DNA of 58,565 nt. Origin: Variovorax sp. KBW07 (GTDB lineage: Bacteria; Pseudomonadota; Gammaproteobacteria; Burkholderiales; Burkholderiaceae_C). The notes under the pieces are model-generated. The model was not told where the DNA came from. It did not search any database and was given only the letters and a program-made list of their open reading frames with translations. Below are positions 8,967 to 17,651 of the stretch, piece after piece (the stretch's first letter is position 1; every line of letters begins with the position of its first letter). Both the position numbers and the translations under genes were made by a program. Location: positions 3,277 to 61,841 of the forward strand of contig NZ_QAJK01000040.1 in NCBI RefSeq assembly GCF_003852515.1. The letters run 5' to 3'.

Positions 8967-9650
8967 TCAGCCGACGTGCTTGGCGAAGAACGCCAGCGTG
9001 CGTTCGCGGGCCAGCTTGGCCGCGTCGGCGTCGTACGAACCGCGCTGGTCGCAGTTGAAGCCGTGGCCCACCGGGTAGACATGCACTTCCACCTCGGGAT
9101 GCGCCTTCTTGAAAGCCTCGACGGTGTCCAGCGGAATCCAGTGGTCCTGGTTGCCGAAGTGCGCGAGCACCGGCACCTTGGGCTGGCGTGCGGCTTCTTC
9201 CGGCATCGTCATGCCGCCGCCGTAGTACGGCGCCGCCGCGGCCAGACCCGGCAGCAGGGCCGCCGCGCGCCAGACCAGCAGCCCGCCCCAGCAATAGCCG
9301 ACGATGCCGACCTTGCCGGCCTTCGATGCATAGGCCACCGCCGCCTCGATGTCCTGCAGCACGCCGGGCGCCGGCAGCGCCTCGACCGCCGTCTTCAGGC
9401 CGAAGCCGTTCTTCATGTCTTCGTCGCTATAGCCCAGCTCGACGCCCTGCTTCACGCGGTGAAAGGTCGCCGGCGCCACCGCCAGGTAACCCTCGGCCGC
9501 ATAGCCGTCGGCCACCGCGCGGATGTGCGAATTCACGCCGAAGATTTCCTGCACCACGACCACGGCGCCGCGCGGCTTGCCCGCGGGCTCCGCCACGTAG
9601 GCGGGAAAGCTGAAGCCGTCCTTGGCTGTGAGATCGATGAATTGACCCAT
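8967..9650 (-). CDS. Dienelactone hydrolase family protein
   Basis: A 227-aa alpha/beta hydrolase of the carboxymethylenebutenolidase family. It carries VVVQEIFGVNSHIRAVAD at strand beta3, the nucleophile elbow GYCWGG (Cys rather than Ser, as in true dienelactone hydrolase), an acid in HFGNQDHWIP, and His in GHGFNCDQRGSYD. Such enzymes open 4-carboxymethylene-but-2-en-4-olide in chloroaromatic degradation, though many members act on other lactones. It is followed on the same strand by nothing closer than the terminator. The isomerase gene at 9707 is immediately upstream and probably co-transcribed. Confidence 0.92.
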   Translation of the reverse strand: MGQFIDLTAKDGFSFPAYVAEPAGKPRGAVVVVQEIFGVNSHIRAVADGYAAEGYLAVAPATFHRVKQGVELGYSDEDMKNGFGLKTAVEALPAPGVLQDIEAAVAYASKAGKVGIVGYCWGGLLVWRAAALLPGLAAAAPYYGGGMTMPEEAARQPKVPVLAHFGNQDHWIPLDTVEAFKKAHPEVEVHVYPVGHGFNCDQRGSYDADAAKLARERTLAFFAKHVG

Positions 9651-9706
9651 GTTGTGTTTCTCCTTGAGGGAAGCAATTGAATGAATGAATAAATGAATGG
9701 CAGTGC

Positions 9707-10312
9707 TTACGGGCGCAGCGCGCGCTCGACGAAGTCGAGACGGTCCTGCCCCCAGAAGATTTCGCCGTCGATCACGTAGCTCGGCGCACCGAACACCTGG
9801 ATGTCGATGGCCTCCTGCGTGTAGGCCTCGTAGCGCTCCTGCACCATCTGGCTCTGCGATTGCTCTGAGCGCTTGGCGGGCAGGCCGCATTCCGCGACCA
9901 GTGCTTCGAGCACATTCGGATCGCCGATGTTCCGCTCCTGCACCCACACTGCCGCGAACACCGCCGCGCTCATGCGCATGGCGGCTTCGGTTCCGTCGTT
10001 GATGTCGACCGCGATGATGAGCCGCGCCGCGTCGTCGCCCGCCACCGGAAAGAACTTCGGCTTGGGGTTCAGCGGCAGCCCGAGGTGCTGCGAGAAGCGC
10101 GCCAGGTCGACCAGCCGGTAAGCCTGCCGCTGCGGTGCCCGCTTGCCAAGCGGCAACCCGCCCGACACCGGGAACACGCTGCCCATGTCGATGGGCCGCA
10201 CGCGCACCGTGGCGCCCGCTGCCTTGGCAATCGCTTCGAACCGGGTATGACCCAGATAAGTCCACGGGCTCTGGGGCGCAAAGTAGTAGTCAATGGTTTT
10301 GGTGATATGCAT
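9707..10312 (-). CDS. 2-hydroxychromene-2-carboxylate isomerase / DsbA-family kappa-class GST-like protein
   Basis: A 201-aa thioredoxin-fold protein. The N-terminal YYFAPQSPWTYLGHTRF carries the Ser that replaces the CxxC of DsbA, as in HCCA isomerase and kappa glutathione transferases. The C-terminal part has FGAPSYVIDGEIFWGQDRLDF, the cis-Pro and substrate region. The family isomerises hydroxychromene carboxylates using glutathione in naphthalene-type catabolism, but most genomic copies have unproven substrates. It sits upstream of the dienelactone hydrolase gene on the same strand with a 56-bp gap. Confidence 0.9.
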   Translation of the reverse strand: MHITKTIDYYFAPQSPWTYLGHTRFEAIAKAAGATVRVRPIDMGSVFPVSGGLPLGKRAPQRQAYRLVDLARFSQHLGLPLNPKPKFFPVAGDDAARLIIAVDINDGTEAAMRMSAAVFAAVWVQERNIGDPNVLEALVAECGLPAKRSEQSQSQMVQERYEAYTQEAIDIQVFGAPSYVIDGEIFWGQDRLDFVERALRP

Positions 10313-10447
10313 TTAACCTCCGTGCTTTGCACTGCGGTGCGAGCTTGTTTGGGGCGGCCCGGCGCTGCGCTCATGCGCATGCCCTCGATGATGTAATCCA
10401 AGCCAACAGTTTTAACTGACACGCAGTTTCTCTGCAGGAGGTGGGAT

Positions 10448-11194
10448 TTGGACCAGGTGCTCTTGATCACGGGTGGCGGACGCGGCATCGGTGCCGCCAC
10501 CGCCCTGCTGGCCGCGCGGCGCGGCTATGCGGTGGCCGTCAACTACGCCAGCAACTCGCTGGCCGCCGACGAAGTGGTGCGCACCATCCGCGCCGGCGGC
10601 GGCACCGCCATCGCCGTGCAGGCCGACGTGGGCGACGAAGCCCAGGTGCTCGCCATGTTCGAGAAGGTCGATGCCAAGCTCGGCCGGCTCACCGCGCTGG
10701 TCAACAACGCCGGCGTGGTCGACGTGAAGGCCCGCGTCGACGAAATGAGCGTGGCGCGCCTGGAGCGCATGTTCCGCATCAACGTGCTCGGCAGCTTCGT
10801 CTGCGCGCGCGAAGCCGTGCGCCGCATGAGCACCAGGCACGGCGGCACCGGCGGTGCCATCGTCAACATCTCCAGCGGCGCGGCGCGCATCGGCTCGCCC
10901 GGCCAGTACGTCGACTACGCGGCCAGCAAGGCCGCCATCGACACCTTCACCATCGGCCTGGCCAAGGAAGTGGCCGACGAAGGCATCCGCGTCAACGCGG
11001 TGCGCCCCGGCGTGATCGACACCGACATCCACGCCTCCGGCGGCCAGCCCGGCCGCGCCGCCGAAATGGGGCCGGGCGTGCCCATGAAGCGCAGCGGCAC
11101 CCCCGAGGAAATTGCCGGCGCCATCCTGTGGCTGCTGTCCGCCGAAGCCAGCTACACCACCATGGCCCTGCTCGACGTCACCGGAGGAAGGTAG
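10448..11194 (+). CDS. Short-chain dehydrogenase/reductase (SDR), TTG start
   Basis: A 248-aa classical SDR with the nucleotide-binding motif TGGGRGIG at the N-terminus, NNAG, a catalytic Ser in NISSGAARIG and Y-x3-K (YVDYAASK). It resembles FabG or sugar/alcohol dehydrogenases, substrate unknown. No ATG is available near the family start. A TTG at 10448 lies 4 nt after a near-perfect AGGAGGT ribosome site, which decides the start. The marC ATG follows the stop by 5 bp, so the two are co-transcribed. Confidence 0.93.
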   Translation: MDQVLLITGGGRGIGAATALLAARRGYAVAVNYASNSLAADEVVRTIRAGGGTAIAVQADVGDEAQVLAMFEKVDAKLGRLTALVNNAGVVDVKARVDEMSVARLERMFRINVLGSFVCAREAVRRMSTRHGGTGGAIVNISSGAARIGSPGQYVDYAASKAAIDTFTIGLAKEVADEGIRVNAVRPGVIDTDIHASGGQPGRAAEMGPGVPMKRSGTPEEIAGAILWLLSAEASYTTMALLDVTGGR

Positions 11195-11199
11195 TTCCA

Positions 11200-11853
11200 A
11201 TGAGCACTTCCATGGACCTCATCAAGCCGCTGGTCACGCTGGTGGCCATCGTCAACCCGCTGGCCATCGTGCCCTTCTTCATCCACTACACGCAGGGCTA
11301 CACCGACGCGCAGCGCCGCCACACGGTTCGCATGTCGGCCTTCAGCGCCTTCGTCGTCATTGCGGTCAGCGCGCTCATCGGGCTGCAGCTGCTGGCCTTC
11401 TTCGGCATCTCGATCGCGAGCTTCCAGGTCGGCGGCGGCCTGCTGCTGCTCATGAGTTCGCTGTCGATGCTGAATGCGCAACCCGCCGAGAGCAAGACCA
11501 ACGTCGAAGAGTTGCGCGCCACCGAAGTGAAGGCGTCGATGGGCGCGTCCATTGCCGTGGTGCCCCTCACCATTCCGCTGCTCACCGGGCCGGCCGCCAT
11601 TTCCACCGTGGTGATCTACGCCGACAAGACGCAGCACCTGTGGGAACTCGCGGTGCTGGTGGGGTACGGCGTGGTGGTGGCGCTGGCCACCGCACTGGCC
11701 TTCTCGCTGGCCCAGCCGATCGCGCGCGTGCTCGGCAAGACCGGCATCAACATCATGACGCGGCTCATGGGGCTGATCCTCGCGGCGCTCGCGGTCGAGG
11801 TGATGGCCGACGGGCTCGGCAAGCTGTTCCCGATCCTGTCGAAGCTCGGCTGA
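11200..11853 (+). CDS. MarC-family integral membrane protein
   Basis: A 217-aa protein with about six transmembrane segments. The first segment carries the family signature LVAIVNPLAIVPFFIHYT and the central part has VVPLTIPLLTGPAAIS. MarC proteins are inner-membrane proteins of unproven transport function. The earlier link to multiple antibiotic resistance has not held. The gene is tightly coupled to the SDR gene, with GGAGGAAGG inside the SDR end serving as its ribosome site. Confidence 0.92.
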   Translation: MSTSMDLIKPLVTLVAIVNPLAIVPFFIHYTQGYTDAQRRHTVRMSAFSAFVVIAVSALIGLQLLAFFGISIASFQVGGGLLLLMSSLSMLNAQPAESKTNVEELRATEVKASMGASIAVVPLTIPLLTGPAAISTVVIYADKTQHLWELAVLVGYGVVVALATALAFSLAQPIARVLGKTGINIMTRLMGLILAALAVEVMADGLGKLFPILSKLG

Positions 11854-11898
11854 ACACCCGCCTGCCGCCGAGCCCGCCGAGGCTGCGTTTTCCTGCGA

Positions 11899-12855
11899 TC
11901 AGCCCACGGCAGCCCGACGACGGCGGGGCTTGGCCGCCACGGCGTCGCCGGCCGGCACGTTCGCCCGTGACGAGAAGTCGCACAGCTCCTTGCCGAGCGC
12001 GACCATGCGCTCCAGCGCCGGACTGAAATTGTCGTTGCGGTAAACCGCGCTGTAGACCATGGGCGGCGGCATGGGGTCGCTGCGCACGATGCGCAGCAGG
12101 CCCGCGGCAATGTCGGGCCGAACGTAGTCCAGCGCAAGCTGGCTGATGCCGAAGCCGCTGATGGTCAGCTCCCGCAGCACCGTCGTGCTGTTGGTGGCAA
12201 AGACCTTGTTGAAGCGAAAGCCGTGCTCGGCCATCCAGGCTTCGTAGAACTTGTTCTTGGCGGCACCGGTCGACTGCTCGAGGATCGGGTAGTTGGCAAA
12301 TTCATGAGGCTTGAGCGCGCGCCGCGGCAGCTTCATCCCCGGGCTGGCCATCCACGGGTCCTGCACCTGCCCCACCTTGGTCGTGGTGTAGGACGCTCCC
12401 CAGAAGGTGCCCGGCATGATGGCCAGGTCGATCTTGTTCGACTCCAGCCCCTGGAACAGCGTCAGGCCCGCATCGACCACCGGCTCGAGCACCAGCTCGG
12501 GGTGCAGCTCCTGCAGCCGCTTGATGAAGCGCGTGAGCCAGGTCATGGCGATCAGCTCGGTCACGCCGATGCGGAAGGTGCCGCGCAAGGTCTGGTTGGC
12601 GCTGACCTCGGTCTCGATGCGCTGCCACAGGCGCTGCGAGTCTTCTGCCAGCGGAAGCAGTTGCCGTCCGGCCTGCGTGATCTCCAGCCCGCGCGGCGTG
12701 CGATGCAGCAGCGAAACGCCCAGCGTGTCCTCGAGCTCGGCCACGCGCTTGGACATCGCCGACTGGGTGGTGTGCAGCTTCTGCGCGGCAGCGCTGAAGC
12801 TCTGGAGTCGGGCGCTGAAGCAAAAGGCCTCCAGCTGCTTGAAGGTCAGGTTCAT
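11899..12855 (-). CDS. LysR-family transcriptional regulator
   Basis: A 318-aa LysR regulator. The N-terminal helix-turn-helix is FSAAAQKLHTTQSAMSKRVAEL, followed by LGVSLLHRTPRGLEITQAG. The effector domain resembles the CysB/NAC-like type and there is a basic C-terminal tail (AKPRRRRAAVG). It is divergent from the aminotransferase-Bug-RraA operon, with 131 bp between start codons, so control of that operon is the likely role. The effector would then be a keto or amino acid related to the operon's substrate. Confidence 0.92.
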   Translation of the reverse strand: MNLTFKQLEAFCFSARLQSFSAAAQKLHTTQSAMSKRVAELEDTLGVSLLHRTPRGLEITQAGRQLLPLAEDSQRLWQRIETEVSANQTLRGTFRIGVTELIAMTWLTRFIKRLQELHPELVLEPVVDAGLTLFQGLESNKIDLAIMPGTFWGASYTTTKVGQVQDPWMASPGMKLPRRALKPHEFANYPILEQSTGAAKNKFYEAWMAEHGFRFNKVFATNSTTVLRELTISGFGISQLALDYVRPDIAAGLLRIVRSDPMPPPMVYSAVYRNDNFSPALERMVALGKELCDFSSRANVPAGDAVAAKPRRRRAAVG

Positions 12856-12986
12856 TCCGGATCAATGTATCGCAAGACGCATTGCCAGGAAAAAAAGGAA
12901 TAGCCGCGCTTGCCGATTTCTCGTTTGGAGCCAAGAAAGCGCCGCCGGATACTGAGCCGCAACCGCCACTTCGAACGCGCCACTCC

Positions 12987-14192
12987 ATGCTTTACATTGC
13001 CCCTCGCCTGCAACGCATCAAGCCTTCGCCGAGCTCCATGGCCGGCCAGAAGGCCCGCGAACTTCGTGCCCAGGGCCGAGACATCGTCAGCCTCACCGCG
13101 GGCGAGCCCGACTTCGAAACCCCGCAGCACATCAAGGAAGCCGCGAACCGCGCCATGGCGGCGGGACACACCCGCTACACCGACGTCGGCGGCACGCCGG
13201 AACTGAAGGAAGCGGTCGCGCACAAGTTCCGCACCGAGAACGGCCTCGACTACGCCAGTAACGAAATCATCGTCGGCACGGGTGCCAAGCAGGTGATCTT
13301 CAATGCGCTGATGTGCACCGTGTCCAGTGGCGACGAGGTGATCGTTCCCGCGCCGTACTGGGTCTCCTACCCCGACATCGCGCTGCTCGCCGGCGGCGTG
13401 CCGGTGTTCGTGGACTGCCCTGCCGAGCGCGGCTTCAAGCTGCAGCCCGAAGACCTGGAACGCGCCATCACGCCGCGCTCGCGCTGGCTGGTGCTGAACT
13501 CGCCCAACAACCCGAGCGGCGCCACCTACACGCACGAGGAGCTGGCCGCGCTGGCCGAGGTGCTGCAGCGCCACCCCCACGTGTGGGTGCTGACGGACGA
13601 CATCTACGAGCACCTGGTCTACGCAGACCGCCCGTTCGCCACCATGGCCTGCGTGGCGCCCGAACTGAAGGAGCGCACGCTCACCGTCAACGGCGTCTCC
13701 AAGGCCTACGCGATGACCGGCTGGCGCATCGGCTACGGCGGCGCGCCGGCCGCACTGGTGAAGGCCATGGTCAAGCTGCAGTCGCAAAGCACCTCGGGTG
13801 CCAGCTCGCTCGGCCAGGCTGCGGCGGTTGCGGCGCTGACGGGTCCGCAGGATTTCATCGCCACCAACAGGAACGTTTTCCGGCAGCGCCGCGACACCGT
13901 GGTGGCCGCGCTCAATGCCATCGACGGCATCCACTGCCACGCCCCGGAAGGCGCCTTCTACGTGTTCGCTTCGTGCAGTGCCCTGTTCGGGTTGCGCACG
14001 CCGGGCGGCACCGTGCTTCGCAGCAGCGACGACTGGATCATGCATCTGCTCGATTCGCAGGACCTGGCCGCGCTGCAGGGCAGCGCCTATGGCGTGCCCT
14101 CGCACTTCCGGCTCTCGTTCGCAGCTTCCACCGACCACCTGCTCGAAGGCTGCCGGCGCATCGCACAGGCGCGCGCCCAACTCGTTTCCTGA
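12987..14192 (+). CDS. Pyridoxal-phosphate aminotransferase, class I/II (aspartate aminotransferase type)
   Basis: A 401-aa fold-type I aminotransferase. It shows VSLTAGEPDFETP, PYWVSYPDI, NSPNNPSGATYT, the Asp-Tyr pair in TDDIYEHLVY, the Schiff-base lysine in VNGVSKAYAMTGWRIGY and the carboxylate-binding Arg in PSHFRLSFA. It resembles thermophile-type AspC and aromatic aminotransferases. The ATG at 12987 (MLYIAPRLQRIKPS) fits the family start. In-frame codons to 12882 would add an unsupported 35 residues. It is first in an operon with a Bug receptor and an RraA-like aldolase, so transamination to a 2-oxo acid that is then cleaved is a reasonable inference. Confidence 0.93.
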   Translation: MLYIAPRLQRIKPSPSSMAGQKARELRAQGRDIVSLTAGEPDFETPQHIKEAANRAMAAGHTRYTDVGGTPELKEAVAHKFRTENGLDYASNEIIVGTGAKQVIFNALMCTVSSGDEVIVPAPYWVSYPDIALLAGGVPVFVDCPAERGFKLQPEDLERAITPRSRWLVLNSPNNPSGATYTHEELAALAEVLQRHPHVWVLTDDIYEHLVYADRPFATMACVAPELKERTLTVNGVSKAYAMTGWRIGYGGAPAALVKAMVKLQSQSTSGASSLGQAAAVAALTGPQDFIATNRNVFRQRRDTVVAALNAIDGIHCHAPEGAFYVFASCSALFGLRTPGGTVLRSSDDWIMHLLDSQDLAALQGSAYGVPSHFRLSFAASTDHLLEGCRRIAQARAQLVS

Positions 14193-14226
14193 CCCTCGCT
14201 TTTCTTCCCCGCACCGAGAACCCTCC

Positions 14227-15210
14227 ATGAACCCCAGATCCTTCCTGAGAGCGCTGCCGCTGCTGCTCGCCATGGCAGTGCCGGCCGGCGGCGGCGCGTT
14301 CGCAGCCGACGCGTTTCCCACCAAGCCGATCCGCATCGTCGTGGGCTTTGCGCCCGGTGGCTCCAACGACATCGTGGCGCGCCTGATCGCGCCCAGGCTC
14401 GCGGAGCAACTGGGCCAGCAGGTGATCGTCGACAACAGGCCCGGTGCGGGCGGCAACATCGCAGCGTCGGCGCTGCTGTCCGCGGCGCCGGACGGCCATA
14501 CGCTGATGATGTGCACCACCGGCACGCTCTCGATCCAGCCGCACCTGCTCAAGAGCATGCCGTTCAATCCCGAGACCGACATCCTGCCGGTGACGCAGGT
14601 CGCCAACGCGCCCTACCTGCTGCTGGTGAACGCCGACCTTCCCGCGAAGAACGTCAAGGAACTGGTCGCTTATGCCAAGGCGAAACCCGGCGTGATCAAC
14701 TTCGCGTCGTCCGGCAACGGCACCGGCGGCCACCTGGCCGGAGAGATGCTGAAGTCGCGCGCCAACATCGACATCGTGCACATCGCCTACAAGGGCACGG
14801 GCCAGGCCATGACCGACCTGCTCGGGGGCCAGGTCGCCATGATCTTCGACCAGCCCGTCAGCTCGATGTCTTATGTGCGTTCCGGCAAGCTGCGTGTGCT
14901 GGCCGTGGCCAGCACGCACCGGCTCGCGAGCCTGCCCGACGTGCCCACCGTGGCTGAATCGGGCATTGCCAACTTCGACCCCGTGACGTGGACCGGCCTG
15001 TGCGCCGCCAAGGGCACACCGCCCGCGGCCATCGAACGCATCCAGCGCGAGACCGCCAAGGTGCTCGCCATGCCGGAGATCGCGCAGCGTCTGCTGCAGG
15101 ACGGGCTGGAGCCCGTGGGCAGCACGCCCCAGAAGTTCCGGGAGTTCCTGGCCGCCGACAAGCGCAAATGGGGAACCGTCATCAAGGATTCGAACATCAA
15201 GGCCGAATGA
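14227..15210 (+). CDS. Bug-family tripartite tricarboxylate transporter receptor (TctC type)
   Basis: A 327-aa periplasmic binding protein with a signal peptide ending at GGGAFA. The Bug signature KPIRIVVGFAPGGSNDIVAR is at about residue 35, followed by DNRPGAGGNIA. Bug proteins bind dicarboxylates, keto acids or amino acids and normally feed TctAB permeases, but none is encoded here, which is common in betaproteobacteria. It lies 34 bp after the aminotransferase and its TGA overlaps the next ATG (ATGA), so translation is coupled. Confidence 0.95.
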   Translation: MNPRSFLRALPLLLAMAVPAGGGAFAADAFPTKPIRIVVGFAPGGSNDIVARLIAPRLAEQLGQQVIVDNRPGAGGNIAASALLSAAPDGHTLMMCTTGTLSIQPHLLKSMPFNPETDILPVTQVANAPYLLLVNADLPAKNVKELVAYAKAKPGVINFASSGNGTGGHLAGEMLKSRANIDIVHIAYKGTGQAMTDLLGGQVAMIFDQPVSSMSYVRSGKLRVLAVASTHRLASLPDVPTVAESGIANFDPVTWTGLCAAKGTPPAAIERIQRETAKVLAMPEIAQRLLQDGLEPVGSTPQKFREFLAADKRKWGTVIKDSNIKAE

Positions 15211-15911
15211 CCATGACTGCCAACCTTGTTGTCCAACCCGATGTGCTGCGCAGCTTCCCCCGGCTGCCCCCCGCGGTCGTTGCCGCCGCCGCCACCTTTG
15301 CGCCGGCCATCCTGGCGGATGTGGCGGGCCGCCGCGGCGCCCTGCATGGCCGCATCGCCGCATTGCATCCGGCGATGCGCTTCGCGGGCAACGCCCTCAC
15401 CGTCGAGGTGCGGCCCGGCGACAACCTGATGATCCATGCCGCCATGGCCATGGCCCAGCCCGGCGACGTCCTGGTGATCGACGGCAAGGCCGACCAGACG
15501 AGCGCGCTCATGGGCGAGATCATGATCAGCTCCTGCCTGCGGCTGGGCTTGGCAGGCGTGGTGATCGACGGTGCCGTGCGCGACAGCGATGCCCTGCGCG
15601 AACTCGGCTTTGCGGTGTTCTCTTTCGGCACCAATCCCAATGGCCCGACGAAGAACGTCCCTGGCCGCATCAACCACCCGGTCAGCGTGGGCGGCGTGGT
15701 GGTCCGGCCCGGCGACTTCATCACCGGCGATGCCGACGGCGTGGTGGTGGTCGAACGGGAAAAGATCGAAGGCCTGCTGCCGCTGGCCCGGCAGAAGGTG
15801 CGGGACGAAGCCCGGCGCATCGAAGCCGTCGGACAGGGTGCGACCAGCGCGCCCTGGCTGGAGGCCGCGCTGCGGCGCGCCGGCGTGCTGGCCGAAGGCG
15901 AGGCGCTCTGA
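15207..15911 (+). CDS. RraA-family 4-hydroxy-4-methyl-2-oxoglutarate aldolase / dimethylmenaquinone methyltransferase-like
   Basis: A 234-aa protein of the RraA/HMG aldolase family. It carries RPGDNLMIHAAMAMAQPGDV, the GxxGVVIDGAVRDSDAL motif with the catalytic Arg-Asp pair, and GDFITGDADGVVVV. HMG aldolases split 4-hydroxy-4-methyl-2-oxoglutarate or decarboxylate oxaloacetate using divalent metal. RraA proper inhibits RNase E and lacks the Arg-Asp. The catalytic residues and the catabolic operon favour the enzyme role. Its ATG overlaps the Bug stop. Confidence 0.9.
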   Translation: MTMTANLVVQPDVLRSFPRLPPAVVAAAATFAPAILADVAGRRGALHGRIAALHPAMRFAGNALTVEVRPGDNLMIHAAMAMAQPGDVLVIDGKADQTSALMGEIMISSCLRLGLAGVVIDGAVRDSDALRELGFAVFSFGTNPNGPTKNVPGRINHPVSVGGVVVRPGDFITGDADGVVVVEREKIEGLLPLARQKVRDEARRIEAVGQGATSAPWLEAALRRAGVLAEGEAL

Positions 15912-15927
15912 CCAGCCAGGGCCGGCC

Positions 15928-16389
<462 letters not shown>

Positions 16390-16453
16390 GGCGGGCACTC
16401 TCGCGATGGGATTTCGCGAAATATAGCCGCTCGCCCCTGTACCGGGGTCTTGC

Positions 16454-17617
16454 TTACGGTGTCACGTAGTCGGACACCACCACCCACTTGCCGTCCTTGA
16501 TCTGCGACAGCCGCGACTGGTCGTTGCCCAGGCGCTTGGTGGCGGTGTAGGTGCTCTTCGGGCTGCCGAACATGTCGGGCTCGAAGGTGATGCTGTCCAT
16601 CGCCTTGATGAAGCTGTCGGTCGTGAGGTTCGGGCCGGCCTTGGTCGCCGCCTTGATGAACGAATCGATGATCACGTAGCCGTACACCGAGAACACGGTC
16701 GGGTCTTCGTTGAACTTGGTCTTGTACTTGTTGGCCCAGAAGCGCAGCGGCTGCGACTGCTCGTCGGTGTAGGGGTTCTGCACCGTCATGGTGGCGTACA
16801 CGCCGTCCATGGCCTTGCCGCCCAGCTTGTGGATCAGGTCGGTGTAGGCCGCGCTGGAGCCGATGAAGGTCGGGTTGAAGCCGGTCTTGCGCGCCTCGCC
16901 CACGGTGCCGATGGTCTCGCGGATGATGGTGCCGAGCACCACCAGGTCGCAGTTGGCGGCCTTCATCTTCGCGACCTGCGAGCTGAAGTCGGTGGCGCCG
17001 CGCTTGAACGAGGTCTTCTCGGCCAGCTCCATGCCCGCGGCCTTCAGGCCCGCCTCGGCGCCGCGTTGCACCTCGAGCCCGAACTCGTCGTCCTGGTAGA
17101 TGGTGCAGACTTTCTTGGCGCCCTTGTCCTTGATCATCTTCGGCAGCGCCAGGCGAATCTGGTCGTAGTAGGTGGCGGCGAACGAATACTTCAGCCGGTT
17201 CAGCGGCTCGTACATTTCGCGCGCCGCGGTAATGGGCATGTAGTTGATGACATTCTTGTCGAACTGCACCGGCATGGCGGCCATGTTCTGCGCCGTGCCG
17301 ATGTGGCCCGCCATGATGAAGATCTTTTCCTGGTTCACCAGCTTCTGCGCCGCCAGCACCGCCTTCTTCGGGTCGTAGCCCGAGTCTTCGACGAACAGCT
17401 TGAGCTTGCGGCCATTGAGCGTGCCCTGCTCGTTGAGTTCGTCCACGCGCAGCTGCATGCCGTTGCGCGCCTGCTTGCCGAAGCCCGCCAGCGGACCCGA
17501 CAGGTCCTGGATGGTGCCGATGCGGATCTCGTCCTTGCTCACGCCCTGCTGCTGCGCGGACGCGATCGTCGCGACCAGGCCCAGCACGGCCAGCGTCGTC
17601 AGTGTCTTGAGCTTCAT
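16454..17617 (-). CDS. livK: Branched-chain amino acid-type ABC transporter, periplasmic binding protein
   Basis: A 387-aa periplasmic binding protein with signal peptide MKLKTLTTLAVLGLVATIASAQ and the Liv/Peripla_BP_6 fold (EIRIGTIQDLSGPLAGFGKQARNG region, DSGYDPKKA, YQDDEFG). It is the last gene of the leftward livH-livM-livG-livF-ligase-livK operon. The ligand is unlikely to be an amino acid, because an acyl-CoA ligase is in the operon. Aromatic or fatty acids are candidates. Confidence 0.92.
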   Translation of the reverse strand: MKLKTLTTLAVLGLVATIASAQQQGVSKDEIRIGTIQDLSGPLAGFGKQARNGMQLRVDELNEQGTLNGRKLKLFVEDSGYDPKKAVLAAQKLVNQEKIFIMAGHIGTAQNMAAMPVQFDKNVINYMPITAAREMYEPLNRLKYSFAATYYDQIRLALPKMIKDKGAKKVCTIYQDDEFGLEVQRGAEAGLKAAGMELAEKTSFKRGATDFSSQVAKMKAANCDLVVLGTIIRETIGTVGEARKTGFNPTFIGSSAAYTDLIHKLGGKAMDGVYATMTVQNPYTDEQSQPLRFWANKYKTKFNEDPTVFSVYGYVIIDSFIKAATKAGPNLTTDSFIKAMDSITFEPDMFGSPKSTYTATKRLGNDQSRLSQIKDGKWVVVSDYVTP

Positions 17618-17651
17618 GCGGTTGTCTCCTCGGGTTGACGAAAAAAACGGA

